A stretch of 64,000 nt of DNA from Rhodobacter sp. (GTDB lineage: Bacteria; Pseudomonadota; Alphaproteobacteria; Rhodobacterales; Rhodobacteraceae), in NCBI GenBank assembly GCA_027484985.1, contig JAIXRW010000044.1, positions 1 through 64,000 on the forward strand, read 5' to 3'. This document shows positions 28,031 through 35,648 of this stretch, piece after piece; the first letter of the stretch is position 1, and every line of letters begins with the position of its first letter. Under the pieces are notes generated by a model. It did not search any database. It had not been told where the DNA came from and saw nothing but the letters and a program-made list of their open reading frames with translations. The position numbers and the translations under genes were made by a program.

Positions 28031-28530
28031 GCCCGTTTCGCCCATTTCTGCGCCCGCGCCAGCAGCATCTTGCGTTTCAGCGGCGAGAGGTGGTCGAAAT
28101 ACATCTTGCCTGCCAGATGGTCGATCTGGTGCTGGACCGAGGTGGCCCAGAGATGGACGAAATCACGCTCTTCCCATTCGCCGCCGGCGTTGAGGAAGCG
28201 CACGGTGACGGCGCGGGGCCGCGCGATGGTGGCCGAGACGCCGGGCAGGTTGGGCGAGGCTTCGTCATGGTCGCGCAACTGGATGCTGGCATGCAGAACC
28301 TGCGGGTTGGCCATCAGCACCGCCTGCCCGCGTTCGGCCGAGCAATCGACCACGGCAAGGCGCAGGGGAAGGCCGATCTGCACGGCGGCAAGGCCGTAGC
28401 CGGGCATCGCATCCATCGTATCGACCATGTCGGCCCAGTGGGCGCGGATGTCATCGGTGATGGCGGGCACATCCTGCGCGGGGCTTTTCAGCAGGGGATG
28501 GGGCCATGGCAGGCATTTGCGAACGGTCAT
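28027..28530 (-). CDS. peptide deformylase-like protein lacking key catalytic residues
   Basis: A 167-residue member of the peptide deformylase fold. Motif I is kept as GYGLAAVQ (44-51). Motif II, EGCLSIPG in active enzymes, reads EASPNLPG (90-97), so the metal-binding cysteine is a serine. Motif III, HEXXH, reads HQIDH (134-138), replacing the catalytic glutamate by glutamine while keeping both histidines. Deformylase activity is therefore unlikely. The frame is intact and sits between an active-type def and fmt with ATGA overlaps, so it is probably expressed. It may bind nascent chains or partner enzymes, which is inference. Confidence 0.88.
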   Translation of the reverse strand: MTVRKCLPWPHPLLKSPAQDVPAITDDIRAHWADMVDTMDAMPGYGLAAVQIGLPLRLAVVDCSAERGQAVLMANPQVLHASIQLRDHDEASPNLPGVSATIARPRAVTVRFLNAGGEWEERDFVHLWATSVQHQIDHLAGKMYFDHLSPLKRKMLLARAQKWAKRA

Positions 28531-29018
28531 TCGGTCATTTCCGCAATTGCGGCGGCGCGGGCCGCGGGCGAGAGGTGGTCGAGTGTCACGATACCGTCGA
28601 GATGGTCATATTCATGCTGGGCGCAGAGGGCCGAAAAGCCGGTCAGCCGGTTGCGGTGCAGGGTGCCGTCAAGCGCCGTCCATTCAAGGTCGATCGTCGT
28701 GGGGCGGGTGATGGCGGTCAGCGGGCCGGGGATGGACAGGCAGCCTTCGGGGGCGGTGGCGGTTTCGGGCGACCGCCACAGGATGCGGGGGTTGACCACC
28801 ACCTGCGGGTCGGGCCGCCCCTCTTTCCAGGTTGCGTCCATCACGAACAGGCGCAATAGCGCGCCCACCTGCGGCGCGGCAAGGCCACGGCCGGGGGCGG
28901 CATACATGGTTTCCAGCATATCGGCGGCAAGGCGGCGGGTGGCCGCGTCAAGCGGGGCCGGGGCGCAGGGCTGCGACAGGCGCGGATCGGGATAGCGCAG
29001 GACCGGCAGGACCGCCAT
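28527..29018 (-). CDS. def: peptide deformylase (second paralogue)
   Basis: Removes the N-formyl group from nascent proteins. The 163-residue protein has all three motifs: GRGLAAPQ (43-50), EGCLSIPG (91-98, metal ligand Cys93) and QHEYDHL (His135, Glu136, His139). It should be active. Its start overlaps the stop of the first paralogue by one base, and its stop overlaps the start of the degenerate third paralogue. Confidence 0.92.
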   Translation of the reverse strand: MAVLPVLRYPDPRLSQPCAPAPLDAATRRLAADMLETMYAAPGRGLAAPQVGALLRLFVMDATWKEGRPDPQVVVNPRILWRSPETATAPEGCLSIPGPLTAITRPTTIDLEWTALDGTLHRNRLTGFSALCAQHEYDHLDGIVTLDHLSPAARAAAIAEMTE

Positions 29019-29539
29019 CAGCCCAGCCGCGCGCGTTCGCGTTTGAGCTTTTCCATCTTGCGGGTGATCATCTGGCGCTTGAGCGGGCCGAGATAATCGA
29101 TGAAGAGCTTGCCGTTCAGGTGGTCAATCTCGTGCTGGACGCAGGTGGCCCAAAGCCCGCCGAACTGTTCTTCGTGCAGGGCGCCGTCAAGGCCGAGCCA
29201 GCGGACGCGCACCTCGGCGGGGCGCTGCACCTCGGCATATTGGTCGGGGATGGACAGGCAGCCTTCGTCATAGGTCGAAAGCGTTTCCGAGGCCCAGATG
29301 ATTTCGGGGTTGAACAAAGCGATGGGGCGCGGCTCGCCCTCGCCCGTCTTGATGCAGTCCATCACGATCAGGCGCTTGGTCACGCCGATCTGCGGCGCGG
29401 CAAGGCCGATGCCCGGGGCATCATACATGGTGTCGAGCATATCGCGCGCAAGGACCGCAAGGTCGGCCGTGATGGCTGCGACGGGGTCGCAGACCTTTTT
29501 GAGGCGCGGGTCGGGATGGATCAGGATGGGGCGGATCAT
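29018..29539 (-). CDS. def: peptide deformylase (first paralogue)
   Basis: The 173-residue product is closest to the housekeeping type: GIGLAAPQ (43-50), EGCLSIPD (92-99, Cys94) and QHEIDHL (His136, Glu137, His140). A basic C-terminal helix (RKMEKLKRERARLG) is typical of alphaproteobacterial enzymes bound near the ribosome exit. It is the promoter-proximal gene of the def-def-def-fmt operon. Confidence 0.95.
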   Translation of the reverse strand: MIRPILIHPDPRLKKVCDPVAAITADLAVLARDMLDTMYDAPGIGLAAPQIGVTKRLIVMDCIKTGEGEPRPIALFNPEIIWASETLSTYDEGCLSIPDQYAEVQRPAEVRVRWLGLDGALHEEQFGGLWATCVQHEIDHLNGKLFIDYLGPLKRQMITRKMEKLKRERARLG

Positions 29540-29595
29540 GGGTTTGATTTACGAAATGCGCGGGCGTGGCGCAATGGGGGCGGCAGCGCGGGGCG

Positions 29596-29750
29596 CGTAA
29601 GGGTTTTGTTCTGATTATTTTCCATTTTTGGGTATTTTGTTCTTAATTCTTTCAAAATTACTGGACTATTTCCCCGATACAGAAAGGGTTTGGAATTTAC
29701 GTCCGTCTGGGCTAAACCCTGAAAAACCGCGCTGCCAGAGGACCGCCTGC
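29596..29750. promoter_or_regulatory. AT-rich divergent intergenic region
   Basis: The stretch between the def operon and the MalY/PatB-type gene is strikingly AT-rich for this window, especially about 29605-29700, with runs such as TTTTCCATTTTTGGGTATTT and TTCTTTCAAAATTAC. It must contain the promoters of both divergent units. I could not assign -35 and -10 boxes with confidence. AGAGGA 8 nt before ATG 29751 is the ribosome-binding site. Confidence 0.45.
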
Positions 29751-30929
29751 ATGAGCTTTGACTTCGATACCCGCATCGACCGCATCGGCACCCATTCGGT
29801 GAAGTGGGATATGATGGAGGCGTTTTACGGTATTCCGGCGCGAGACGGGCTGTCGATGTGGGTGGCGGACATGGATTTTCATCCCCCCGCCTGCGTGCAG
29901 CGCGCGGTCGAGGCGATGGCGGTGCATGGGGTTTACGGCTATTTCGGGGATGATGCCGCCTATCTTGAGGCGATCCGCTGGTGGATGCAGACGCGGCACG
30001 GCTGGGGCATCGAGAGGGACTGGATCTTTACCACCCACGGGCTGGTGAATGGCACGGGGCTGTGCCTTGACGCCTTTACCGCGCCGGGCGACGGGGTGGT
30101 CCTGACCACGCCGGTCTATCACGCCTTTGCCCGCACCATCAAAGCGGCCGGGCGGCAGGTGGTGGAATGCGAACTGGCGCTGGTGGACGGGCGCTACGAG
30201 ATGGATTTTGACGCATGGGATGCGCGGATGACGGGGGGGGAACGGATGTTCATCCTGTGTTCGCCGCACAATCCGGGGGGCCGCGTCTGGACGGCGGCGG
30301 AACTGCGCGGCGTGGCCGATTTCTGCAAGCGGCACGATCTGGTGCTGGTGTCGGACGAAATTCACCACGATCTGGTCTATCCGGGGCAGAAACATACCGC
30401 CATGCCGCTGGCCGCGCCGGATATTGCCGACCGGCTGGTGATGATGACGGCGACGACCAAGACCTTCAACATCGCGGGCAGCCATACCGGCAATGTCATC
30501 ATCGCAGACCCCGCGCTGCGGGCGAAATTCGCGGCCAAGATGATGGCCTTGGGCATTTCGGGCAATTCCTTTGGCATGCATATGGCCACCGCCGCCTATA
30601 GCCCCGAAGGGGCGGCATGGGTTGACGGGCTGATGGGCTATCTTGAGGGCAACCGGCGGCTGTTCGACGAGGGTATGGCGGCGATTCCGGGCCTGCGGTC
30701 GATGCCGCTGGAGGCGACCTATCTGGCCTGGCTGGATTTTTCGGGCACGGGGATGGACGCGGCCGAGTTCATCGCCCGCGTGGAAAAGGACGCAAGGATC
30801 GCCACCAACCACGGCGCGGCCTTTGGCACCGGGGGCGGAACATTCCTGCGGTTCAATCTGGGCACGCAGCGCGCGGTGGTGGCCGAGGCGGTCGAACGGA
30901 TGCGCCGCGCCTTTGCCGACTTGCAGTAA
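29751..30929 (+). CDS. MalY/PatB family PLP-dependent aminotransferase or C-S lyase
   Basis: A 392-residue fold-type I PLP enzyme. SPHNPGG is at 171-177, SDEIHHD at 201-207, and the PLP lysine is Lys237 in TTKTFNIAG. The opening WADMDF with GxHSVKWD is characteristic of the MalY/PatB subgroup, many of which are cystathionine beta-lyases. The reaction is probably C-S cleavage of cystathionine or cysteine conjugates, but a transaminase role cannot be excluded. The start is fixed by AGAGGA and by the MSFDFDTRIDR opening. It is monocistronic with a two-hairpin repeat immediately after the stop. Confidence 0.88.
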   Translation: MSFDFDTRIDRIGTHSVKWDMMEAFYGIPARDGLSMWVADMDFHPPACVQRAVEAMAVHGVYGYFGDDAAYLEAIRWWMQTRHGWGIERDWIFTTHGLVNGTGLCLDAFTAPGDGVVLTTPVYHAFARTIKAAGRQVVECELALVDGRYEMDFDAWDARMTGGERMFILCSPHNPGGRVWTAAELRGVADFCKRHDLVLVSDEIHHDLVYPGQKHTAMPLAAPDIADRLVMMTATTKTFNIAGSHTGNVIIADPALRAKFAAKMMALGISGNSFGMHMATAAYSPEGAAWVDGLMGYLEGNRRLFDEGMAAIPGLRSMPLEATYLAWLDFSGTGMDAAEFIARVEKDARIATNHGAAFGTGGGTFLRFNLGTQRAVVAEAVERMRRAFADLQ

Positions 30930-30930
30930 A

Positions 30931-30998
30931 GGGGGCGCTCGCGCCCCCTCGCCCCTTCGGGGCTCACCCCCGAGAGTATTTGTGCAAAGGTGAAAGGG
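30931..30998. repeat. two-hairpin intergenic repeat, copy C
   Basis: GGGGGCGC-TC-GCGCCCCC at 30931-30948 and GCCCC-TTC-GGGGC at 30951-30963 are followed by CCCCCGAGAGTATTTGTGC and AAAGGTGAAAGGG. It starts one base after the MalY/PatB-type gene stop and lies between convergent genes, which favours a terminator role. Confidence 0.7.
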
Positions 30999-30999
30999 A

Positions 31000-31350
31000 T
31001 CAGGCTTTGGGCAGGTATCCGACGGGCGCGTTTTCATCGCGCCAATAGTCCAGGGGCGCGCGGTCGAACACGGCGGTCGAGCGTTTGAAGCTGCACAGCA
31101 GTTCGCCATTGTCGCTGTCAGAGGCGACGATAAGGCATTGGAAGATATGGGTCGCGCCGTCATAGACATCGACCAGACCGCGCAGATGGGGTGTCAGCGT
31201 GGCATCAAGGGCGAGGCCGTCATCCCAGAAGCGCAGCACGGGATAGACCTTGTCGCCCACCTGCACGCGCAGGCGCGACTTGCGCCGCAGCTTGCGTTTG
31301 CGGGCCGCTTCCAGACCGTCGCGCAGATCGCGCGGAAGGAATTCGAACAT
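31000..31350 (-). CDS. conserved small protein of unknown function
   Basis: A 116-residue basic protein starting MFEFLPRDLRDGLEAARKRK and continuing with LRVQVGDKVYPVLRFWDDGL and LVDVYDGATHIFQCLIVAS. I do not recognise a named family; the beta-rich core with an RxxxR-like basic helix ahead of it recalls PilZ-type domains, but no clear c-di-GMP motif is present. ATG 31348-31350 is preceded by GGGGGA at suitable distance, which fixes the start. Confidence 0.7.
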   Translation of the reverse strand: MFEFLPRDLRDGLEAARKRKLRRKSRLRVQVGDKVYPVLRFWDDGLALDATLTPHLRGLVDVYDGATHIFQCLIVASDSDNGELLCSFKRSTAVFDRAPLDYWRDENAPVGYLPKA

Positions 31351-31537
31351 GGCATGTTCCCCCTTGGGGTGAGCGTGGCAGGAAGGTGGCGCGGATTTGT
31401 GACCAAAGCAGGGCGGGGGCGAAATCTTGGCGGGGCGTGATGCAAATGTCGCAACTGCGCCGCGCTGCGTTTGGTTCCGCGGTTTACAGGCGGCGGCGGA
31501 TGGGGTTTCTGGCGGCAGGAGCAACGGGGGCGGGACG

Positions 31538-32470
31538 ATGGCGGACAGGCCGGACCATGGCGGCGGGATCGATGCGGCGGTTGCCCGTTGGGGCGGGGCG
31601 CGGGGCGATTGGCTGGACCTGTCCACGGGGATCAATCCGCGCCCCTATCCACTGCCCGATTTCACCGCAGAGGACTGGACCGCGCTGCCGGATGCCGCGG
31701 CGTTTGACCGGCTTGAGGTGGCGGCGCGTGGGTTCTGGGGGGTGCCTGCGGGGGCTGCGGTGCTGGCCGCACCCGGGGCTTCGGCGCTGATCGCGCGGAT
31801 GCCCGCGCTGGCGGCGGGGGGCCGCGTGGCGATTGCGGGGCCGACCTATAACGAACATGGCCGCGCCTTTGCCGCTGCGGGCTGGCAGGTGGTGACCGAA
31901 GGGCCGGCCGAGGCGGCGGTGGTGGTGCGGCCGAACAATCCCGACGGGCGGCGGGATGAATTGGCCGAAGCGGGGCTTCGGATTGTGGACGAAAGCTTTT
32001 GCGACATCTGCCCCGGCGAAAGCCTGATCGCGCGGGCGGTCGAGCCGGGGGTGGTGGTGCTGAAAAGCTTTGGCAAGTTCTGGGGGCTGGCGGGGCTGCG
32101 GCTGGGGTTTGCCATCGGGGCGCCCGATCTGGTGGCGCGGCTGGCGGCGATGGTGGGGCCCTGGGCGGTATCGGGGCCTGCGCTGCGGGTGGGGGCGATG
32201 GCGCTGGAGGATCGCGCATGGGCCGAGGCGGCGCGGGCGCGGCTGGCGGCTGATGCGGCGCGGCTGGATGCGCTGATGGGCCGTGCCGGGGCGCGGCTGG
32301 AAGGCGGGACAGACCTGTTCCGCCTGTATGATGTGGGCGATGCGGCGGCCTGGCATGCGCGGCTGGCGCGGCGGCATATCCTGACGCGGGTCTTTCCCTA
32401 TTCCGCACGCTGGCTGCGGCTGGGCCTGCCCGACGGCGCCGGATGGGACCGGCTGGAGGACGCGCTGTGA
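31538..32470 (+). CDS. cobC: threonine-phosphate decarboxylase (cobalamin biosynthesis)
   Basis: A 310-residue PLP enzyme of the CobC/CobD group that makes (R)-1-amino-2-propanol phosphate for the cobalamin nucleotide loop. It has [11 protein letters not shown] (29-39), a shortened NNPDG (133-137), DESF (151-154) and the PLP lysine Lys176 in [16 protein letters not shown]. It overlaps cbiB by four bases, which supports the assignment. Naming follows the alphaproteobacterial convention; the Salmonella name is cobD. No cobalamin riboswitch was seen upstream. Confidence 0.9.
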   Translation: MADRPDHGGGIDAAVARWGGARGDWLDLSTGINPRPYPLPDFTAEDWTALPDAAAFDRLEVAARGFWGVPAGAAVLAAPGASALIARMPALAAGGRVAIAGPTYNEHGRAFAAAGWQVVTEGPAEAAVVVRPNNPDGRRDELAEAGLRIVDESFCDICPGESLIARAVEPGVVVLKSFGKFWGLAGLRLGFAIGAPDLVARLAAMVGPWAVSGPALRVGAMALEDRAWAEAARARLAADAARLDALMGRAGARLEGGTDLFRLYDVGDAAAWHARLARRHILTRVFPYSARWLRLGLPDGAGWDRLEDAL

Positions 32471-33375
32471 GCGCGGCGCTGCTGATCCCTGCCCTGTTGC
32501 TGGATGCCGCACTGGGCGAACCGAAATGGCTGTGGGACCGGTTCCCGCACCCTGCCGTTCTGATGGGGCGGGCCGTGGGGTTTGCCGAGGCGCGGCTGAA
32601 CCACGGGGCGGCGCGGCGGCTGAAGGGGGTGGCCGCGATGCTTGGGCTGGGGCTGGGGGCGCTGGGCTTGGGCTGGCTGATCCATGCGCTGCCCGATGGC
32701 GGGGTGATCGAGGTGATCGTGGCGGCGATCCTGCTGGCGCAGCGGTCGCTGGTGCAGCATGTGCAGGCGGTGGGCGATGCGCTGCGGCTGTCGCTGCCGG
32801 GGGGGCGGCAGGCGGTGGCGATGATCGTGGGGCGCGATGTGGCCGGGCTGGACGAGGCGGGCGTTTCCCGTGCCGCCATCGAAAGTGCGGCCGAAAACCT
32901 GTCGGACGGGGTGATCGCGCCGGCTTTGTGGTTTGTGGTTGGCGGGTTGCCGGGGCTGATGCTGTACAAGATCACCAATACGGCGGATTCGATGATCGGG
33001 CACCGGACGCCGCGTTATGAACAGTTCGGCTGGGCGGCGGCGCGGTTCGATGACCTGTTGAACCTTGTTCCGGCGCGGCTGACGGCGGTGCTGATCGCGG
33101 TGACGCATGGCTGGTTCGATCCGCGCCCCGTGCTGCGCGATGCGCCCAAGCACCGATCGCCCAATGCCGGTTGGCCCGAGGCGGCGATGGCGCCCGTGCT
33201 GGGCGTGGCGCTGTCGGGGCCGCGGTCCTATCACGGCGAGATGCGCGAATTCCCCTGGGTCTGGCCCGAGGGGCGGCGGGATGCGGGGCCGGATGATATC
33301 GACGCCGCCTGCCGCGCGCTGTGGCGGGCCTGGGGCGGGATGCTGGCGCTGGTCGTGCTGGTGGCGCTGGTCTAG
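32467..33375 (+). CDS. cbiB: adenosylcobinamide-phosphate synthase
   Basis: CbiB, also called CobD in alphaproteobacteria, is an inner-membrane enzyme joining aminopropanol phosphate to adenosylcobyric acid. The 302-residue protein opens [20 protein letters not shown], and has [20 protein letters not shown], the [10 protein letters not shown] signature and [17 protein letters not shown] 32467 overlaps the cobC stop. The two genes supply consecutive steps. Confidence 0.93.
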   Translation: MSAALLIPALLLDAALGEPKWLWDRFPHPAVLMGRAVGFAEARLNHGAARRLKGVAAMLGLGLGALGLGWLIHALPDGGVIEVIVAAILLAQRSLVQHVQAVGDALRLSLPGGRQAVAMIVGRDVAGLDEAGVSRAAIESAAENLSDGVIAPALWFVVGGLPGLMLYKITNTADSMIGHRTPRYEQFGWAAARFDDLLNLVPARLTAVLIAVTHGWFDPRPVLRDAPKHRSPNAGWPEAAMAPVLGVALSGPRSYHGEMREFPWVWPEGRRDAGPDDIDAACRALWRAWGGMLALVVLVALV

Positions 33376-33477
33376 CCCTGCGGGACACCGGCGAAAGGAT
33401 GGCCGCAGGCAGCGAAAGGTTGCCCCTTTTGTGCGGGGCGTCTAGCGTGGCGGCGTTCCTGTTGAAAGGTTGCCCGG

Positions 33478-34644
33478 ATGCGTCTTTTGCCCGCCCTGCT
33501 GTGCCTTGTGATGGCAAGCCCCGCTTTTCCGGCCGCCCCCTGTGGCGGCGATTTCGCGGCATGGCTGAGCGGTTTGAAGGCCGAGGCGATTGCGGCGGGG
33601 CACGAGCAGGCCGTGGTCGAGCGGTTCTTTGCCGGGGCGGCGCCGGATGCGCGGGTGATCAAGGCGGACCGGTCGCAAGGCGTGTTTCGCAAAAGCTTTC
33701 TGGAGTTTTCGCAAAGCCTGATCTCGAAGGACCGGGTGCAGCGGGGGGCGGCGAATTCCGCGCGGTATGATGCGGTCTTTGCGCGGGCCGAGCGCGAATT
33801 TGGCGTATCGCGCGGGATATTGCTGGCCTTCTGGGCCTTTGAAACCGATTACGGCGCGGTGCAGGGCGATTTCAACACCCGCAACGCGCTGATCACGCTG
33901 GCGCAGGATTGCCGCAGGCCCGACCTGTTCCGCCCGCAGGTTCTGGCGGCGCTGAGGATGTATGCGCTGGGCGAGTTCGATCTGGACACGACGGGGGCAT
34001 GGGCGGGCGAGATCGGGATGGTGCAGATGCTGCCCGGCGACATTCTGGACAAAGGGGTGGACGGGGATGGCGACGGGTTGGTGACGCTGAAAACCTCGGC
34101 ACCCGATGCGATCTTGTCGGGGGCGAAACTGCTGGCAAGCCATGGCTGGCGGGCGGGCGAGCCGTGGTTGCAAGAGGTGATCATGCCCGAACGTTTCGAC
34201 TGGGGGCTGACGGGGCTGGGCACGCAACTGGCGGCCGAGCAATGGGCAGCGATGGGGGTGCAGGTGCGCGACGGGGTGGTGGCGAACGGACTGCCCGCGT
34301 CGATTTTGCTGCCGCAGGGGCGCAAGGGGCCGGCCTTTCTGGTCTATCCGAATTTTTCGGTGCTGTTCGACTGGAACAAGAGCTTTGTCTATGTCACCAC
34401 GGCGGCCTATTTCGGGACGCGGTTGACCGGGGCCGCGCCCTATCTGGCGGGCAGCCCCGATCCGGCGCTGCCGGTCGAGGCGATGAAGGCGTTGCAGGAA
34501 AAGCTTGCGGCGCGGGGGCATGATGTGGGCAAGATCGACGGTATTCTGGGGGCATCGACGCGGATCGCCGTGCAGAAAGAGCAGGCACGGCTGGGCCTGC
34601 CCGCCGATGCATGGCCGACCGCCGAACTGTTGGAGCGGCTTTGA
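33478..34644 (+). CDS. lytic murein transglycosylase (MltB type) with peptidoglycan-binding domain
   Basis: The 388-residue protein has a signal peptide (MRLLPALLCLVMASPAFPAA) and then an SLT_2 domain. The catalytic glutamate is Glu122 in LAFWAFETDYGAVQGDF, and GEIGMVQMLPGD is the second family motif. A C-terminal PG_binding_1 domain covers about residues 325-388. It cleaves glycan strands to 1,6-anhydromuramyl products in the periplasm. There is a cysteine just after the signal region, but no clear lipobox. The following MOSC gene starts inside its stop. Confidence 0.92.
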   Translation: MRLLPALLCLVMASPAFPAAPCGGDFAAWLSGLKAEAIAAGHEQAVVERFFAGAAPDARVIKADRSQGVFRKSFLEFSQSLISKDRVQRGAANSARYDAVFARAEREFGVSRGILLAFWAFETDYGAVQGDFNTRNALITLAQDCRRPDLFRPQVLAALRMYALGEFDLDTTGAWAGEIGMVQMLPGDILDKGVDGDGDGLVTLKTSAPDAILSGAKLLASHGWRAGEPWLQEVIMPERFDWGLTGLGTQLAAEQWAAMGVQVRDGVVANGLPASILLPQGRKGPAFLVYPNFSVLFDWNKSFVYVTTAAYFGTRLTGAAPYLAGSPDPALPVEAMKALQEKLAARGHDVGKIDGILGASTRIAVQKEQARLGLPADAWPTAELLERL

Positions 34645-35183
34645 GGACATTTGCGGAATTGATGGCCGCCTTGCCAGAGGTGCTGGCCGCGCCGAAGGAC
34701 AGGGCCGAGGTGGTGCAGCTGTGCTTTCGGCCGGGCTATAACCTGCGCGAATTTCCGGCGCGGCTGGCGCTGACGCGGGCGGGGGGCGTGCCGGGGGAAC
34801 GCTGGGCCACCGCGCCGTGGCTGAAGCTGGCGGACGGGTCGGGCGACCCGCGGATACAGGTGTCGATCCTGCCCAAGCGGGTGCTTGATCTGGTCTGGCG
34901 TGCGGGCGATGCGACCCCGCATCCGGGCGATACGATCATTGCCGATCTGGATACATCCGAGGCGAACCTGCCCGAGGGCACGCTGCTGCAATGCGGCAGT
35001 GCGGTGTTGCGGGTGAGTTCGGTGTTCAACGAAGGCTGCGTGAAGTGGAAGGCCCGCTACGGCCAGGATGCCAAGGACTGGATCACCGCCCCCGGCCACC
35101 CGCCCCTGCGCCTGCGCGGGGTGCTTTGCGCGGTCGAGCGGGATGGCGCGGTTGCGCTGGGTGATGTGCTGCACAAGCTGTGA
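34641..35183 (+). CDS. MOSC domain-containing protein
   Basis: A 180-residue protein resembling the MOSC fold of molybdenum-cofactor sulfurase C-termini: GVPGERWATAPW, IQVSILPKRVLDLVW, GDTIIADLDTSEANLPEGT and a conserved cysteine in NEGCVKWKARYG. That cysteine is the likely sulfur carrier. I chose TTG 34641, which overlaps the transglycosylase stop and has GGAG 5 nt upstream; ATG 34611 or 34662 are alternatives. The substrate is unknown. Confidence 0.78.
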   Translation: MRTFAELMAALPEVLAAPKDRAEVVQLCFRPGYNLREFPARLALTRAGGVPGERWATAPWLKLADGSGDPRIQVSILPKRVLDLVWRAGDATPHPGDTIIADLDTSEANLPEGTLLQCGSAVLRVSSVFNEGCVKWKARYGQDAKDWITAPGHPPLRLRGVLCAVERDGAVALGDVLHKL

Positions 35184-35200
35184 GGCGATAGGCGGAAAGG

Positions 35201-35272
35201 GTCATCCCCGCGAAAGCGGGGATCTCTGGCAAACCGGGGCGCAGAAGAGATCCCCGCTTGCGCGGGGATGAC
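35201..35272. repeat. nested palindromic repeat, copy 2
   Basis: Outer arms are GTCATCCCCGCGAAAGCGGG plus GATCTC at the left and GAGATCCCCGC to GCGGGGATGAC at the right (from about 35247). Each arm also folds on itself (CCCCGC-GAAA-GCGGGG on the left). It matches copy 1 at 102-172 in arms and size. It lies between the convergent MOSC and 121-residue-protein genes. Confidence 0.8.
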
Positions 35273-35282
35273 ACCCTGTCGC

Positions 35283-35648
35283 TCACATCCCGTGCAGCGG
35301 CTTTTGCCCCCGCCGCCAGGCGACCGCCTGCTTTGCCGCCGCCTGCATCAGCTTGCGCCATTCGGAAAGGGTGGTGGCAAGCGCTGCGTCGGGCACCGTC
35401 AGGGTCAGATGGGTTTCACCCCGCACGATGGCCAGCCGTCCGCCCATGCCGATGCGCCAGTCGGCAAGCGCCGCCTCGGGGGCGCGAACCTCGTGGCGTT
35501 GGGTCAGAAGCACATCGCTGCCTGCCAGTTCGGCGGTGAATTCTGGCGCGGCAGGCCCGTCACCCCGTGCATAGACCACGGGCGGGGCCAGTTCGACACC
35601 CGCGAAACCGGCGCGGTTCAAGACCTCTGCCACCTCGTCCAGTGTCAC
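35283..35648 (-). CDS. conserved small protein translationally coupled to smc
   Basis: A 121-residue soluble protein beginning VTLDEVAEVLNRAGFAGVEL, with a central strand-rich part (GRLAIVRGETHLTLTVPD) and a basic C-terminal helix. I do not recognise a family. GTG 35646-35648 overlaps the smc stop (GTGA), so it should be translated from the smc message. That placement suggests a chromosome-related role, but nothing in the sequence proves it. Confidence 0.7.
   Translation of the reverse strand: MTLDEVAEVLNRAGFAGVELAPPVVYARGDGPAAPEFTAELAGSDVLLTQRHEVRAPEAALADWRIGMGGRLAIVRGETHLTLTVPDAALATTLSEWRKLMQAAAKQAVAWRRGQKPLHGM

Noticed and set aside
31351-31537. Cobalamin riboswitch ahead of cobC
   Set aside because: I looked for the B12-box and the paired core and saw neither; cobC may be regulated elsewhere or be constitutive.
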